Part shown: positions 16,094-24,746 of the stretch, piece after piece | Numbering within the stretch: the first letter of the stretch is position 1 | Layout of the letters: each line of letters begins with the position of its first letter | Assembly (NCBI GenBank): GCA_049578545.1 | Contig: JBAUMF010000049.1 | Coordinates: 1-64,000 of the forward strand | Direction: 5' to 3' | Source: DASQBT01 sp049578545 | Lineage (GTDB): Bacteria > Pseudomonadota > Gammaproteobacteria > Burkholderiales > Thiobacillaceae | DNA length: 64,000 nucleotides | Program-made: the position numbers and the translations under genes | The notes under the pieces: generated by a model | What the model saw: the letters and a program-made list of their open reading frames with translations, nothing else | The model's database searches: none | Told to the model about the DNA's origin: nothing

Positions 16094-17023
16094 ATGCGTG
16101 TTACTCACGGTTTTATTTCACCTGACGGCCCCTGCGCGTTAACCATCGGCAATTTCGATGGCTTGCATCGTGGCCATCTGGTTATGCTGGATAAGCTCAA
16201 GCGCGCAGCATCGGCTCGCGCACTGCCCACCTGCGTGCTGACCTTCGAGCCTCACCCGCGTGAGTTTTTCAATCCAGCCCAGGCGCCTACGCGTCTGACC
16301 AGCCTGCGGGAAAAGGCAGAGTTGCTCAAGTCCGCCGGCATTGATCGCTTGCATGTATTCCGCTTCAACAAATCCTTTGCCGCACTGAGTCCCGAAGCCT
16401 TCATTGAGCAGGCGCTGGTCAATACCCTGCGCGCCCGCTGGATTCTGGTCGGGGACGACTTCCGTTTTGGCGCAAAGCGGGCCGGGGATTTCCGGCTGCT
16501 TGAATCACTCGGCAGCCAGCATGGATATGAGGCCGAATACCTGCCCACCGTGACGGTAGACGGAATACGCTCATCCAGCACTGGCGTGCGTGAAGCCCTC
16601 GCAGAGGGAAACATGGAAAAAGCCGCCCAACTGCTGGGCCGGCCCTACAGCATCAGCGGTCGGGTAATCCATGGTGACAAGCTTGGACGTGCCATCGGCT
16701 TCCCCACGGCCAACATCCAGCTTCGCCATAACCGTCCTCCCCTCACCGGCATCTATGCGGTGGAGGTATGCGGCATAGACAAAAATCCGCTGCGGGGCGT
16801 ATCCAGTCTCGGTGTCCGGCCCACAATCAAGGCCAATGGCCGCCCCACACTGGAAGCGCATATATTCGATTTTGATCGCAATCTGTATGGCCAGAGAGTA
16901 CGGGTCGATTTTCTGAAGAAATTACGCGACGAGGAAAAGTATCCCGACCTGCCCAGCCTCATTGCCCAAATCAAGCGTGATGTAGACAACGCGCAGTCTT
17001 TTTTTGCGACGAGACATGGCTGA
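16094..17023 (+). CDS. ribF: Bifunctional riboflavin kinase / FAD synthetase
   Basis: Converts riboflavin to FMN and FMN to FAD. The N-terminal adenylyltransferase domain has ALTIGNFDGLHRGH (HxGH-type). The C-terminal kinase domain has IGFPTANIQL and the GVSSLGVRPT segment. The ATG at 16094 (MRVTHGFISPDG) gives the usual 309 residues. The upstream in-frame extension is derived from a repeat element and is rejected. Its stop lies inside the ileS start region (8-bp overlap), so the two are coupled. Confidence 0.95.
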   Translation: MRVTHGFISPDGPCALTIGNFDGLHRGHLVMLDKLKRAASARALPTCVLTFEPHPREFFNPAQAPTRLTSLREKAELLKSAGIDRLHVFRFNKSFAALSPEAFIEQALVNTLRARWILVGDDFRFGAKRAGDFRLLESLGSQHGYEAEYLPTVTVDGIRSSSTGVREALAEGNMEKAAQLLGRPYSISGRVIHGDKLGRAIGFPTANIQLRHNRPPLTGIYAVEVCGIDKNPLRGVSSLGVRPTIKANGRPTLEAHIFDFDRNLYGQRVRVDFLKKLRDEEKYPDLPSLIAQIKRDVDNAQSFFATRHG

Positions 17024-19802
17024 TTACAAGAACACTCTCAATCTTCCTGATACACCCTTCCCCATGCGGGGCGATTTGGCGAAGCGCGAGCCCGGCTGGG
17101 TAAAGGCGTGGCAGGAAAAGAAACGCTACGAACGCATTCGGGAAAAGTCCACGGGACGTCCCAAGTTCATCCTGCACGATGGCCCACCCTATGCCAATGG
17201 CGACATACACATCGGCCATGCGGTCAACAAGATTCTCAAGGACATCATCGTCAAGGCCAAGACCCTGGCCGGTTTCGATGCGCCCTATGTGCCGGGCTGG
17301 GATTGCCATGGCCTGCCCATTGAACTGCAGGTGGAAAAACAGCATGGCAAGGATCTGGATCCCGCCAGGTTCCGGGACCTCTGCCGCGCCTACGCGAGCG
17401 AGCAGATCGAGCGCCAAAGGAAGGACTTCATTCGACTGGGCGTGCTGGGTGATTGGGACCATCCCTACCGCACCATGGATTACCCATTCGAAGCGAACAT
17501 CATCCGCCAGCTGGCCAAAATCCATGATGCCGGATTACTTTACCAGGGTGCCAAGCCGGTTCACTGGTGTGTGGATTGCGGTTCCGCGCTGGCCGAAGCC
17601 GAGGTCGAGTACGAGGACAAGACCTCTCCCGCGATCGATGTCGCATTCACCGTCGCAGACAACAATGCGCTTGCCTCACGGCTGGGTTTAGTCGTCCCTG
17701 ATGTGCCGGTCCACGCCGTCATCTGGACCACCACGCCATGGACCCTGCCAGCCAACCAGGCTGTGGCCGTGCACCCGGATTTCGATTACGACCTGGTGAT
17801 GACGCCGCGCGGCATCCTGATTCTGGTCAGGCAGTTGGCAGAGGCCGCACTAAAACGCTACGGAATCGAATCGGCTGACATGGTGGCGCAGGTCAAGGGC
17901 AGTTTGCTTGAAGGGCTGATGTTGAATCATCCTTTCCAGAATCGCCAGGTTCCAGTCATTTGCGGCGACCACGTCACGCTCGAAGCGGGTACCGGTCTGG
18001 TGCACACCGCTCCCGGGCATGGCCTGGAAGACTATGCGGTCGGCCATCGCTACGGACTGAAGGTCGATAATCCGGTTGGGGATGACGGACGCTTTTACGC
18101 TACCGTGCCTGATGTTGGCGGCCAAAGCATCTGGGAAGCCAACCCCATCATCGTTGGCTTGCTGGAAAGAAATGGCCGCCTGCTGAGTCATGACAGACTG
18201 CGTCATAGCTACCCGCATTGCTGGCGCCACAAGACTCCAGTCATCTTCCGCGCCACGCGGCAGTGGTTCATCGGCATGGATGTCAATGCTCGGGAATCAG
18301 GGGTCAGGAAGCAGAAAACCCTGCGCACTTTGGCGATGCAGGCTGTTGAAGCCACCGAGTTCTTTCCTTCGTGGGGCCGCCAGCGGCTGGAAGCGATGAT
18401 CTGCAGTCGGCCCGACTGGTGCATCTCGCGTCAGCGCGCCTGGGGCGTGCCGATCCCCGTCTTTACCCACAAGGAAACCGGTGAACTGCATCCGCGCACA
18501 AGCGAATTGATGGAAGCCGTGGCAAAGCGCGTCGAACAGGCCGGCATTGAAGCCTGGTTTGGCCTCGATTCAGCGGAACTGTTGGGCGCGGATGCGAAAT
18601 CCTATGACAAGTCCCGTCACACGCTCGATGTATGGTTCGATTCTGGTTCAACCCATGCCTGTGTCCTGAAGCAGCGTCCGGAACTCAGGCATCCGGCCGA
18701 CCTCTACCTGGAGGGCTCCGACCAGCATCGCGGCTGGTTTCAGAGCTCGCTGCTTACCGGCTGCGCCACGGACGGCCATGCCCCGTTCCGCGCTCTGCTG
18801 ACGCATGGTTTCGTCGTCGACGGCAAAGGCCACAAGATGAGCAAGTCCAGGGGCAATGTCATCGCGCCGCAAAAGGTGATGGACCAGTACGGTGCAGATA
18901 TCCTGCGCCTGTGGGTCGCACTGACCGACTACTCGGGGGAGCTGTCCATATCGGATGAAATCCTCAAGCGCGTGGTGGAAAGCTACCGGCGGCTCAGGAA
19001 CACCCTGCGTTTTCTGCTTGCAAATACCGCCGACTTCAACCTGGCCAGCGATGCCCTCCCCGTTGCACAGTGGGTCGAGATCGACCGCTACGCACTTGCT
19101 CTCACCCGGCAGTTGCAGGATGAGCTCATTGGCCATTACGACAACTACGAATTCCATCAGGTCGCGCAGAAGCTGCAAGGCTTTTGTTCCGAGGATCTGG
19201 GCGGTTTTTATCTTGACATCCTCAAGGATCGCCTTTACACAGCGGGCGTCAATTCGCCTGCACGTCGCTCTGCACAAAGCGCGCTCTACCATATCGTCCA
19301 GGCGCTGACACGGCTGATGGCACCGATTCTGTCGTTTACCGGGGAAGAGGTTCACGCCGCACTCAACCAGACCGAAAATGACAGCGTGTTCTTTCACACC
19401 TGGCATGGGCTACCGGTCATCACTGACGCCGCTGACCTCCTGGATCGCTGGGCACGGATCCGCACCTTCCGTGCCCAGGTGCAAAAGCAGCTGGAAGATT
19501 TAAGGGTGGCCGGCGACATTGGCTCATCGCTGCAGGCGGAGGTCGACATTGCTGCAGGTCCGGACACCTATGCTCTCTTGTCACCACTGGGCAACGACCT
19601 GCGTTTCGTGTTGATTACCTCCTCTGCCCGATTAAGCCGGTCCCGCGAGGATTCGCTGAGCGTCAGCGCCAGTTCCCAGCGTAAATGCGAACGCTGCTGG
19701 CATTATCGTGAAGACGTGGGAAGCGATCCGGATCACCCTGCACTGTGTGGCCGCTGCCACAGCAATTTGTTTGGCGATGGGGAGCCGCGTTGCCATGCGT
19801 AA
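17016..19802 (+). CDS. ileS: Isoleucyl-tRNA synthetase
   Basis: Class Ia synthetase of 928 residues. The HIGH-type motif is in PYANGDIHIGHA, KMSKSRGN is the second ATP signature, and the C-terminal zinc site is formed by CERCWHY and CGRCHSN. An editing domain lies between. The ATG at 17016 (MADYKNTLNLPDT) is the family start. A site four codons upstream is open. The gene overlaps ribF by 8 bp. Order ribF-ileS-lspA is conserved in proteobacteria. Confidence 0.97.
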   Translation: MADYKNTLNLPDTPFPMRGDLAKREPGWVKAWQEKKRYERIREKSTGRPKFILHDGPPYANGDIHIGHAVNKILKDIIVKAKTLAGFDAPYVPGWDCHGLPIELQVEKQHGKDLDPARFRDLCRAYASEQIERQRKDFIRLGVLGDWDHPYRTMDYPFEANIIRQLAKIHDAGLLYQGAKPVHWCVDCGSALAEAEVEYEDKTSPAIDVAFTVADNNALASRLGLVVPDVPVHAVIWTTTPWTLPANQAVAVHPDFDYDLVMTPRGILILVRQLAEAALKRYGIESADMVAQVKGSLLEGLMLNHPFQNRQVPVICGDHVTLEAGTGLVHTAPGHGLEDYAVGHRYGLKVDNPVGDDGRFYATVPDVGGQSIWEANPIIVGLLERNGRLLSHDRLRHSYPHCWRHKTPVIFRATRQWFIGMDVNARESGVRKQKTLRTLAMQAVEATEFFPSWGRQRLEAMICSRPDWCISRQRAWGVPIPVFTHKETGELHPRTSELMEAVAKRVEQAGIEAWFGLDSAELLGADAKSYDKSRHTLDVWFDSGSTHACVLKQRPELRHPADLYLEGSDQHRGWFQSSLLTGCATDGHAPFRALLTHGFVVDGKGHKMSKSRGNVIAPQKVMDQYGADILRLWVALTDYSGELSISDEILKRVVESYRRLRNTLRFLLANTADFNLASDALPVAQWVEIDRYALALTRQLQDELIGHYDNYEFHQVAQKLQGFCSEDLGGFYLDILKDRLYTAGVNSPARRSAQSALYHIVQALTRLMAPILSFTGEEVHAALNQTENDSVFFHTWHGLPVITDAADLLDRWARIRTFRAQVQKQLEDLRVAGDIGSSLQAEVDIAAGPDTYALLSPLGNDLRFVLITSSARLSRSREDSLSVSASSQRKCERCWHYREDVGSDPDHPALCGRCHSNLFGDGEPRCHA

Positions 19803-19839
19803 GAACCCGCCAGGAGATGTCATGAGCCGCACAATGGAG

Positions 19840-19921
19840 GCGCGCGACGCGCAGGAGCCGAAGGCAGATATGAACATACATAAGGATTCCCGGCACCTAG
19901 CAACACAGGATGTCGGGCGCG
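19840..19921 (+). repeat. GC-rich dispersed element, copy C
   Basis: It begins GGCGCGCGACGCGCAGGA, matches copy B at 21 of its first 27 bases and continues ATAAGGATTCCCGGCACC and GCAACACAGG. It fills the 124-bp interval between the ileS stop and the family-like LspA start, and is open in the lspA frame. Confidence 0.6.
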
Positions 19922-19926
19922 GAGCA

Positions 19927-20403
19927 ATGTTGCAGGGGGTTTCCAGGTGGTTGTGGATTTCGGCTCTCGTAATCGCCGTCGACCAGATCACCAAGTGGTC
20001 GGTTTTTATCGGCATGGAATACCAGTCCGCAATTCCTGTACTGCCTTTCTTCAGCCTTGTTCATGTGCACAACACCGGGGCCGCGTTCAGCTTTCTTGCG
20101 CATGAGGCCGGCTGGCAGCGCTATGTGTTTCTGGCTATAGGCCTGGTGGCCAGCGCCTTCATGCTCTACCTGCTCAACAAGCATCGGGACGATACGCTAA
20201 TGGCTGTCAGCCTGTCGCTGATCCTCGGTGGTGCCATCGGCAACATCATTGATCGCCTGTGGCATGGCTTCGTTGTCGACTTCCTCTACTTTCACTACCA
20301 GTCTTTCACCTTTCCGGCATTCAATGTCGCCGACTCCGCAATTACGGTAGGCGCTGCGCTGCTGATTCTGGAAAGCCTGTTTAGGACCGGGAAACATGGC
20401 TAG
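19927..20403 (+). CDS. lspA: Lipoprotein signal peptidase (signal peptidase II)
   Basis: Aspartic membrane protease that cleaves prolipoprotein signal peptides. The two catalytic Asp motifs are GGAIGNIIDR and FNVADSAITVG, with four transmembrane helices. The ATG at 19927 (MLQGVSRWLW) gives 158 residues, the family norm. In-frame ATGs at 19822 and 19795 would add about 35-44 residues encoded by repeat copy C. If used, the protein carries a repeat-derived cytoplasmic extension. It overlaps fkpB by 8 bp. Confidence 0.95.
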   Translation: MLQGVSRWLWISALVIAVDQITKWSVFIGMEYQSAIPVLPFFSLVHVHNTGAAFSFLAHEAGWQRYVFLAIGLVASAFMLYLLNKHRDDTLMAVSLSLILGGAIGNIIDRLWHGFVVDFLYFHYQSFTFPAFNVADSAITVGAALLILESLFRTGKHG

Positions 20404-20836
20404 CAAAGCCGAAGTCGCCTGGGGCGATACACTTGCCTTGCGCTATGCAATCCGTCTGCGCAATGGGGCGGAGATCATTTCCAACTTTGATGAAGCCGAG
20501 CCGGATACACTGACGCTGGGCGATGGCACATTGACCCAGACCCTGGAACAATGGCTGATCGGAATCAAGCCGGGCGAGCGGCATGTGTTTCTGCTCGAAC
20601 CCTGGCAGGCCTTTGGCAGCCGCAACGACGAGCTCATCCAGACCCTTGCGCCGCAAGACATTCCCGGCGGCATGGATATTAGCGCCGACCAGCTGATTGA
20701 GTTTTCTCTTCCCACTGGACAAACGCTTCCAGGGCGCGTTCTCGAGGTCGGGGCGGAAGGCGTCAAGGTTGATTTCAACCATCCACTCAGCGATTGTCCG
20801 ATCGAATTTGAAGTGGAAATCGAGTCGATTCATTAA
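20396..20836 (+). CDS. fkpB: FKBP-type peptidyl-prolyl isomerase, SlpA/FkpB type
   Basis: A 146-residue FKBP with the inserted-flap arrangement of the SlpA group. It has TLALRYAIRLRNGAEIISNF near the start, the LTLGDGTLTQTLEQWLIGIK segment before the flap, and DFNHPLSDCPIEFEVEI at the end. It assists folding in the cytoplasm, and related proteins bind ribosomes. It sits between lspA and ispH, overlapping both by 1-8 bp, a very common arrangement in proteobacteria. Confidence 0.93.
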   Translation: MASKAEVAWGDTLALRYAIRLRNGAEIISNFDEAEPDTLTLGDGTLTQTLEQWLIGIKPGERHVFLLEPWQAFGSRNDELIQTLAPQDIPGGMDISADQLIEFSLPTGQTLPGRVLEVGAEGVKVDFNHPLSDCPIEFEVEIESIH

Positions 20837-21774
20837 TGAACAAGAGCAGCGCGAACCGCACGATTTTTCTTGCCACACCTCGCGGCTTCTGCGCGGGCGT
20901 GGATCGGGCCATAGCCATCGTCGAACGCGCGCTGGAAAAATTTGGCGCGCCGATTTATGTGCGGCACGAGGTCGTGCATAACGCCTACGTGGTCAATGAC
21001 CTCAAGCACAAGGGCGCCGTGTTTGTCGAGGAACTGGATCAAGTTCCAACCGGCGCTACTGTCATCTTCAGTGCCCATGGCGTTTCCCAGGCCGTGCGCA
21101 GCGAAGCGGCCAGGCGCGGTTTAAACGTATTCGACGCGACCTGCCCGCTGGTCACCAAAGTGCATCTGGAAGTATCCAGGATGCGGGACAAAGGCCTGGA
21201 AATCATCATGATCGGCCACAAGGGCCACCCGGAAGTCGAGGGCACCATGGGCCAGGCACACGGAGGCATGTATCTGGTGGAAACGCCCGAAGACGTGGAC
21301 AACCTCAAGGTCACTGATCCCGGCAAGCTCGCCTACGTGACCCAGACAACCCTGTCGGTTGATGACGCCGCCCGCGTCGTCGAGGCCCTCAAGCAGCGTT
21401 TCCCCAACATCGTTGGACCCAAGAGGGATGACATCTGCTACGCGACCCAGAACCGGCAGGACGCGGTCAAGAGGCTAGCCGCTGAATGCGACGTGGTGAT
21501 CGTGGTCGGCTCGCCCAACAGTTCCAACTCCAACCGTTTGAGAGAAGTTGCGAGAAATCTTGACGTACCCGCCTATCTGGTCGATGGCGCCAACGATATC
21601 GATCCAGCGTGGCTCATCGGCAAACAACGGCTTGGTGTCTCCGCCGGCGCTTCAGCACCTGAAATTCTGGTCGAAGAGGTGATCGAGCGTCTGAAGGAAC
21701 TCGGGGCCACCAAAGTGGCCCCGCTGGATGGCTTGCTGGAAAAGGTCAATTTTCCCTTGCCCAAAGGCTTGTGA
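20836..21774 (+). CDS. ispH: 4-hydroxy-3-methylbut-2-enyl diphosphate reductase
   Basis: Last enzyme of the MEP isoprenoid pathway; its iron-sulfur cluster is held by three cysteines seen at Cys19 (GFCAGVDRA), in DATCPLV, and in ICYATQNRQ. The length of 312 residues is normal. The ATG overlaps the fkpB stop (TAATG). It ends the housekeeping operon and is followed by a 172-bp gap before the pilus cluster. Confidence 0.96.
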   Translation: MNKSSANRTIFLATPRGFCAGVDRAIAIVERALEKFGAPIYVRHEVVHNAYVVNDLKHKGAVFVEELDQVPTGATVIFSAHGVSQAVRSEAARRGLNVFDATCPLVTKVHLEVSRMRDKGLEIIMIGHKGHPEVEGTMGQAHGGMYLVETPEDVDNLKVTDPGKLAYVTQTTLSVDDAARVVEALKQRFPNIVGPKRDDICYATQNRQDAVKRLAAECDVVIVVGSPNSSNSNRLREVARNLDVPAYLVDGANDIDPAWLIGKQRLGVSAGASAPEILVEEVIERLKELGATKVAPLDGLLEKVNFPLPKGL

Positions 21775-21946
21775 GGCCCGTTACCTTCGCCTCGCTGGTG
21801 CTCAAGTCCCGTGTTTTCCAGCCGTTAAGAGTCGTGATCAAGTTTGCCTCTTGCCACCCATCCGTGCCAATCCACCTCCGGTCAGCATTATCTGGCCCTT
21901 GTGAGAAACGGCCATTAGAGTGCAACTAAACCGATCCGGGAAAATT

Positions 21947-22477
21947 ATGTGTCGAAGAAATCTTGGCTTTACGCTGATCGAATTGCTGGTAACCCTGGCA
22001 GTGGCGGCCATACTTCTCGTCATCGGCGTGCCTCAATTTCAAAGTGTCATTAACCGCAACCAGGTGGCCGCCGTGACCAACAATTTTGTTTCAGCACTCA
22101 GCAGCGCCCGCAGCGAAGCAGCAAAAGGGGGCGCCATAACCACCCTGTGCATGTCCAGCAATGGCGCCGCGTGCACCGGTAACAGCGGATGGGCGAATGG
22201 CTGGATCATCTGGTCCGACCGCAACAATAATGGCGCCCTGGACAATGGTGAGATCATCGGCGTTCAAGGCCCGCTTATTGCCGGAAAGGCTACGGTTGGT
22301 GGAGGCGCCCAGACTAGTTTCAGCTTCAACGGCCAGGGTGCACTTACCACCGCCGCCGGAGGAGACACGATCAATGCCTGCACACCCAGCGATCTCACCT
22401 TGTCGAACCAGATCAAGATTGACGCGTCCGGACATGTGCAGAGAATAGCGAACCCGACCCTTGGCAATTGCCCCTGA
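21947..22477 (+). CDS. fimT: Minor pseudopilin FimT/GspH type
   Basis: A type IV pilus minor pilin. A short leader, MCRRNLG, precedes the prepilin-peptidase site Gly7/Phe8 with FTLIELL and Glu at +5, then a hydrophobic helix (about 8-30). The GspH domain follows, with the NNFVSALSSARSEA segment. FimT proteins have been linked to DNA uptake and pilus assembly. The ATG at 21947 is chosen because the leader then has normal length. An upstream GTG (21920) would give a longer leader. It is first of the fimT-pilVWX-pilY1-pilE row. Confidence 0.9.
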   Translation: MCRRNLGFTLIELLVTLAVAAILLVIGVPQFQSVINRNQVAAVTNNFVSALSSARSEAAKGGAITTLCMSSNGAACTGNSGWANGWIIWSDRNNNGALDNGEIIGVQGPLIAGKATVGGGAQTSFSFNGQGALTTAAGGDTINACTPSDLTLSNQIKIDASGHVQRIANPTLGNCP

Positions 22478-22481
22478 GGAG

Positions 22482-22928
22482 ATGCGCGTGCGGCAACATG
22501 GATTTTCCCTGCTTGAAGTGCTGATAACCCTGATTATCGTATCCATCGGGTTGCTTGGGCTTGCCGGCCTGACGACAGCCAGCCTCAAGAACAACCAAAG
22601 TGCCTACCAGCGTTCCATCGCCAGCTGGCAGGCCTACGATATTCTCGACCGGATGCGGGCCAACCGGACTATCGCCAACGGAGGCGGCTACAACGTAGCG
22701 CTGGGGGTTGCGCCTGCGGCAGCGAATCCGATCGCACAGACAGACCTGACCCAGTGGAAACAGCAGCTGGCCGCCAGCCTGCCCAGCGGCGACGGCTCTG
22801 TCACGACCAACGGCGGCATTTCCAGCATCGTCGTCAGGTGGAATGACTCGCGCGGCCTGGGCACGCTCAATGGCAGCGGTTACGTGGGCAACAGCGTGCA
22901 ATCCTTCACGATCAATACCCAGCTATGA
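22482..22928 (+). CDS. pilV: Type IV pilus minor pilin PilV
   Basis: The prepilin leader MRVRQHG is followed by FSLLEVL (Glu at +5) and the helix ending IGLLGLAGL, then the conserved A.WQAYDILDRMRANR region of PilV. With a start at 22482 the length is 148 residues. The GAGGAG ribosome site directly abuts this ATG, so a GTG six bases downstream (22488) is an equally likely start. PilV caps the pilus tip with PilW, PilX and PilY1. It overlaps pilW by 4 bp. Confidence 0.88.
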   Translation: MRVRQHGFSLLEVLITLIIVSIGLLGLAGLTTASLKNNQSAYQRSIASWQAYDILDRMRANRTIANGGGYNVALGVAPAAANPIAQTDLTQWKQQLAASLPSGDGSVTTNGGISSIVVRWNDSRGLGTLNGSGYVGNSVQSFTINTQL

Positions 22929-23941
22929 AACACGGTTCTCCCTGCCATCCGCGCCAATCAGGCCTGAGCCTGATCGAACTCATGATCGCCCTCACGATTG
23001 GTTTCATGGTGGTGGCCGTGGTGGGCTACATGTATCTTGGCAGCCGTGCCTCGTTCCGCAGCCAGGACAGTCTCTCCACCATCCAGGAAAACGCGCGCTA
23101 CGCCCTCGACATGATGGGGCAGAATATTCGCATGGCCGGCTATATTGGCTGTAGCAATCTGGCCAGCATCCCACCCGGCAACCTTGTTGACCATACAGCA
23201 CTTGGTCCCATCAACGCAGGCCTGCAGGTGTACCCAAATGGTGCCGGGTGGGCAGCACCGGCTGGGGTAGTGCGCGTCGCGGGGGATGTGCTGCGGATTT
23301 ATGAAGCCTCCGGAGGCGGAGTGGCGGTTCTTCCGGCATCCACCGCTACCAGCACCGTCATCGGCGCAAACCCCTTTGCATTCAAGAACGGGGATGTTCT
23401 GCTGGTGAGCAACTGCCAGTTTGCAGACATCTTTACGGCAACCAGCAACCCCAATGCCATTGCTCACGCGGCACTGGTACCGCCCTACAATACCGGCGCA
23501 CCTGCCGCCAATGTCTATGCGTTCCAGAGGATTGATTATTTTGTGGGCTGTCCCGCCGCCTCGTGGTCTGGCGCCGCCTGCAGCGTGCCGGTGGCCCTTT
23601 ATCAGCGGGTCAACAACGGCCAGGCCCAGGCATTGATCGACAACGTGGAAAACCTGGCCTTTCGGCTGGGGGTCGATACTTCTGGCACCATTCCGCCCGC
23701 CGGGATTGTTGGTGTTTATCAGACACCTACCACCGTGGCCGCTGCCAACAACTGGGCCAATGTGTTGACGGTGCAGGTGCACCTGCTCATGGTGGGCGGG
23801 CCGCCCGGAGCCAACAGCAACGTCACAGTTACAAATCAAACGTACAACTTCAACAACGTCAGCTATACAGCCGCCGTGAGCGACCGCCGCCTGCATCAGG
23901 AAGTCACGGCAACAGTCGCCATTCGCAACCGCATTCCCTGA
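22925..23941 (+). CDS. pilW: Type IV pilus minor pilin PilW
   Basis: A 338-residue PilW with prepilin site Gly13/Leu14 (GLSLIELMIAL) and the typical segment QENARYALDMMGQNIRMAGY. Cysteines in YIGCSN and near VGCPAASWSGAACS may pair. Its start overlaps the pilV stop (ATGA), and pilX follows after 3 bp. PilW is needed for assembly of the minor-pilin tip complex with PilX and PilY1. Confidence 0.9.
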   Translation: MKHGSPCHPRQSGLSLIELMIALTIGFMVVAVVGYMYLGSRASFRSQDSLSTIQENARYALDMMGQNIRMAGYIGCSNLASIPPGNLVDHTALGPINAGLQVYPNGAGWAAPAGVVRVAGDVLRIYEASGGGVAVLPASTATSTVIGANPFAFKNGDVLLVSNCQFADIFTATSNPNAIAHAALVPPYNTGAPAANVYAFQRIDYFVGCPAASWSGAACSVPVALYQRVNNGQAQALIDNVENLAFRLGVDTSGTIPPAGIVGVYQTPTTVAAANNWANVLTVQVHLLMVGGPPGANSNVTVTNQTYNFNNVSYTAAVSDRRLHQEVTATVAIRNRIP

Positions 23942-23944
23942 GCC

Positions 23945-24469
23945 ATGGACAAGCAACCCAATTCCTCAAGACAATCCGGCATGGCCCTGGTGGTCAGCCT
24001 TATCTTCCTGGTACTGCTGACGCTGATTGCCGTCACGGCGATGCGCAGCACCATACAGGAGGAACACATGGCCGGGAATGCGCGCGATCACATGCTTGCA
24101 TTCCAGGCGGCAGAGGCGGCATTAAAGGCAGCTGAAGCCACTTTGGGAGCAGGCACGCTGCCCAGTGGCACCGGAATATACATGGTGCCGAATTCGTCCC
24201 CTGCCGCCGCATACACTTCCACGCAGGATTGGGCCAATTACAACTGGGGCGCCTCGGCCGCCACCCTGCAGACCGCCCTCTCTGGCATAGCACAACAACC
24301 CCAGTATGTGATTGAACGGCTTACGACCACCTCGCCAGGCGCCGGCAACCAGGTCGGCAACGCCGCCTTTGGCCCTGCATCCGGATCCGGCTACTTCCGC
24401 ATAACCGTCCGCGGCACCGGCGGGTCAGCCAATGCCGTGGTGATGCTGCAGGAAATTTATGTTCGCTAA
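23945..24469 (+). CDS. pilX: Type IV pilus minor pilin PilX
   Basis: A 174-residue PilX. QSGMALVVSLIFLVLLTLIA is the leader and N-terminal helix, followed by the family pattern TIQEEHMAGN and FQAAEAALKAAE. As in other PilX proteins the cleavage site is less regular (no Glu at +5). It overlaps no neighbour but lies 3 bp after pilW. Confidence 0.88.
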   Translation: MDKQPNSSRQSGMALVVSLIFLVLLTLIAVTAMRSTIQEEHMAGNARDHMLAFQAAEAALKAAEATLGAGTLPSGTGIYMVPNSSPAAAYTSTQDWANYNWGASAATLQTALSGIAQQPQYVIERLTTTSPGAGNQVGNAAFGPASGSGYFRITVRGTGGSANAVVMLQEIYVR

Positions 24470-24491
24470 CAATGCCCGCTTAGGAGAAATC

Positions 24492-24704
24492 ATGAAATCC
24501 CACGTTACCCTGCTCGCTGCACTCTTGGTCCTGTCCGGCCAGTCCTCATTGACCTGGGGCATGATGCGTGCCCCCGCTCCGGGAGAACAACCCGCTCCGG
24601 CGCAGGGAAATCAGCAGCAACCGCCCAAGGATCAGGCTTCGCATAAACGAGTCAAGATCATTACTGTGCCTGGCCAGGCGAAGACCAAACCGTCCACTCG
24701 CTAA
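24492..24704 (+). CDS. Small secreted protein between pilX and pilY1
   Basis: A 70-residue product with a signal peptide (MKSHVTLLAALLVLSG to about residue 22), then a Pro/Gln-rich stretch (PAPGEQPAPAQGNQQQPPKD) and a basic C-terminus (KRVKIITVPGQAKTKPS). The ribosome site TTAGGAGAAATC precedes the ATG at 24492. The position in the pilX-pilY1 gap, transcribed with them, suggests a pilus-related role. I recognise no family. It might be a periplasmic chaperone or adaptor, but nothing in the sequence proves this. Confidence 0.6.
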   Translation: MKSHVTLLAALLVLSGQSSLTWGMMRAPAPGEQPAPAQGNQQQPPKDQASHKRVKIITVPGQAKTKPSTR

Positions 24705-24746
24705 TCCGGGAATCCAGCCTGAAAGAAATGTAGAAGGGAGATTGTC

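Noticed and set aside
21703..21722. Perfect GGGGCCAC/GTGGCCCC hairpin near the end of ispH
   Set aside because: It lies inside the ispH coding sequence before its stop and has no T-run, so it is not taken as a terminator.
22958..23956. 332-codon open frame antisense to pilW
   Set aside because: Its His/Gly/Val-rich composition is typical of the complement of a GC-rich gene; pilW on the plus strand has clear family motifs.
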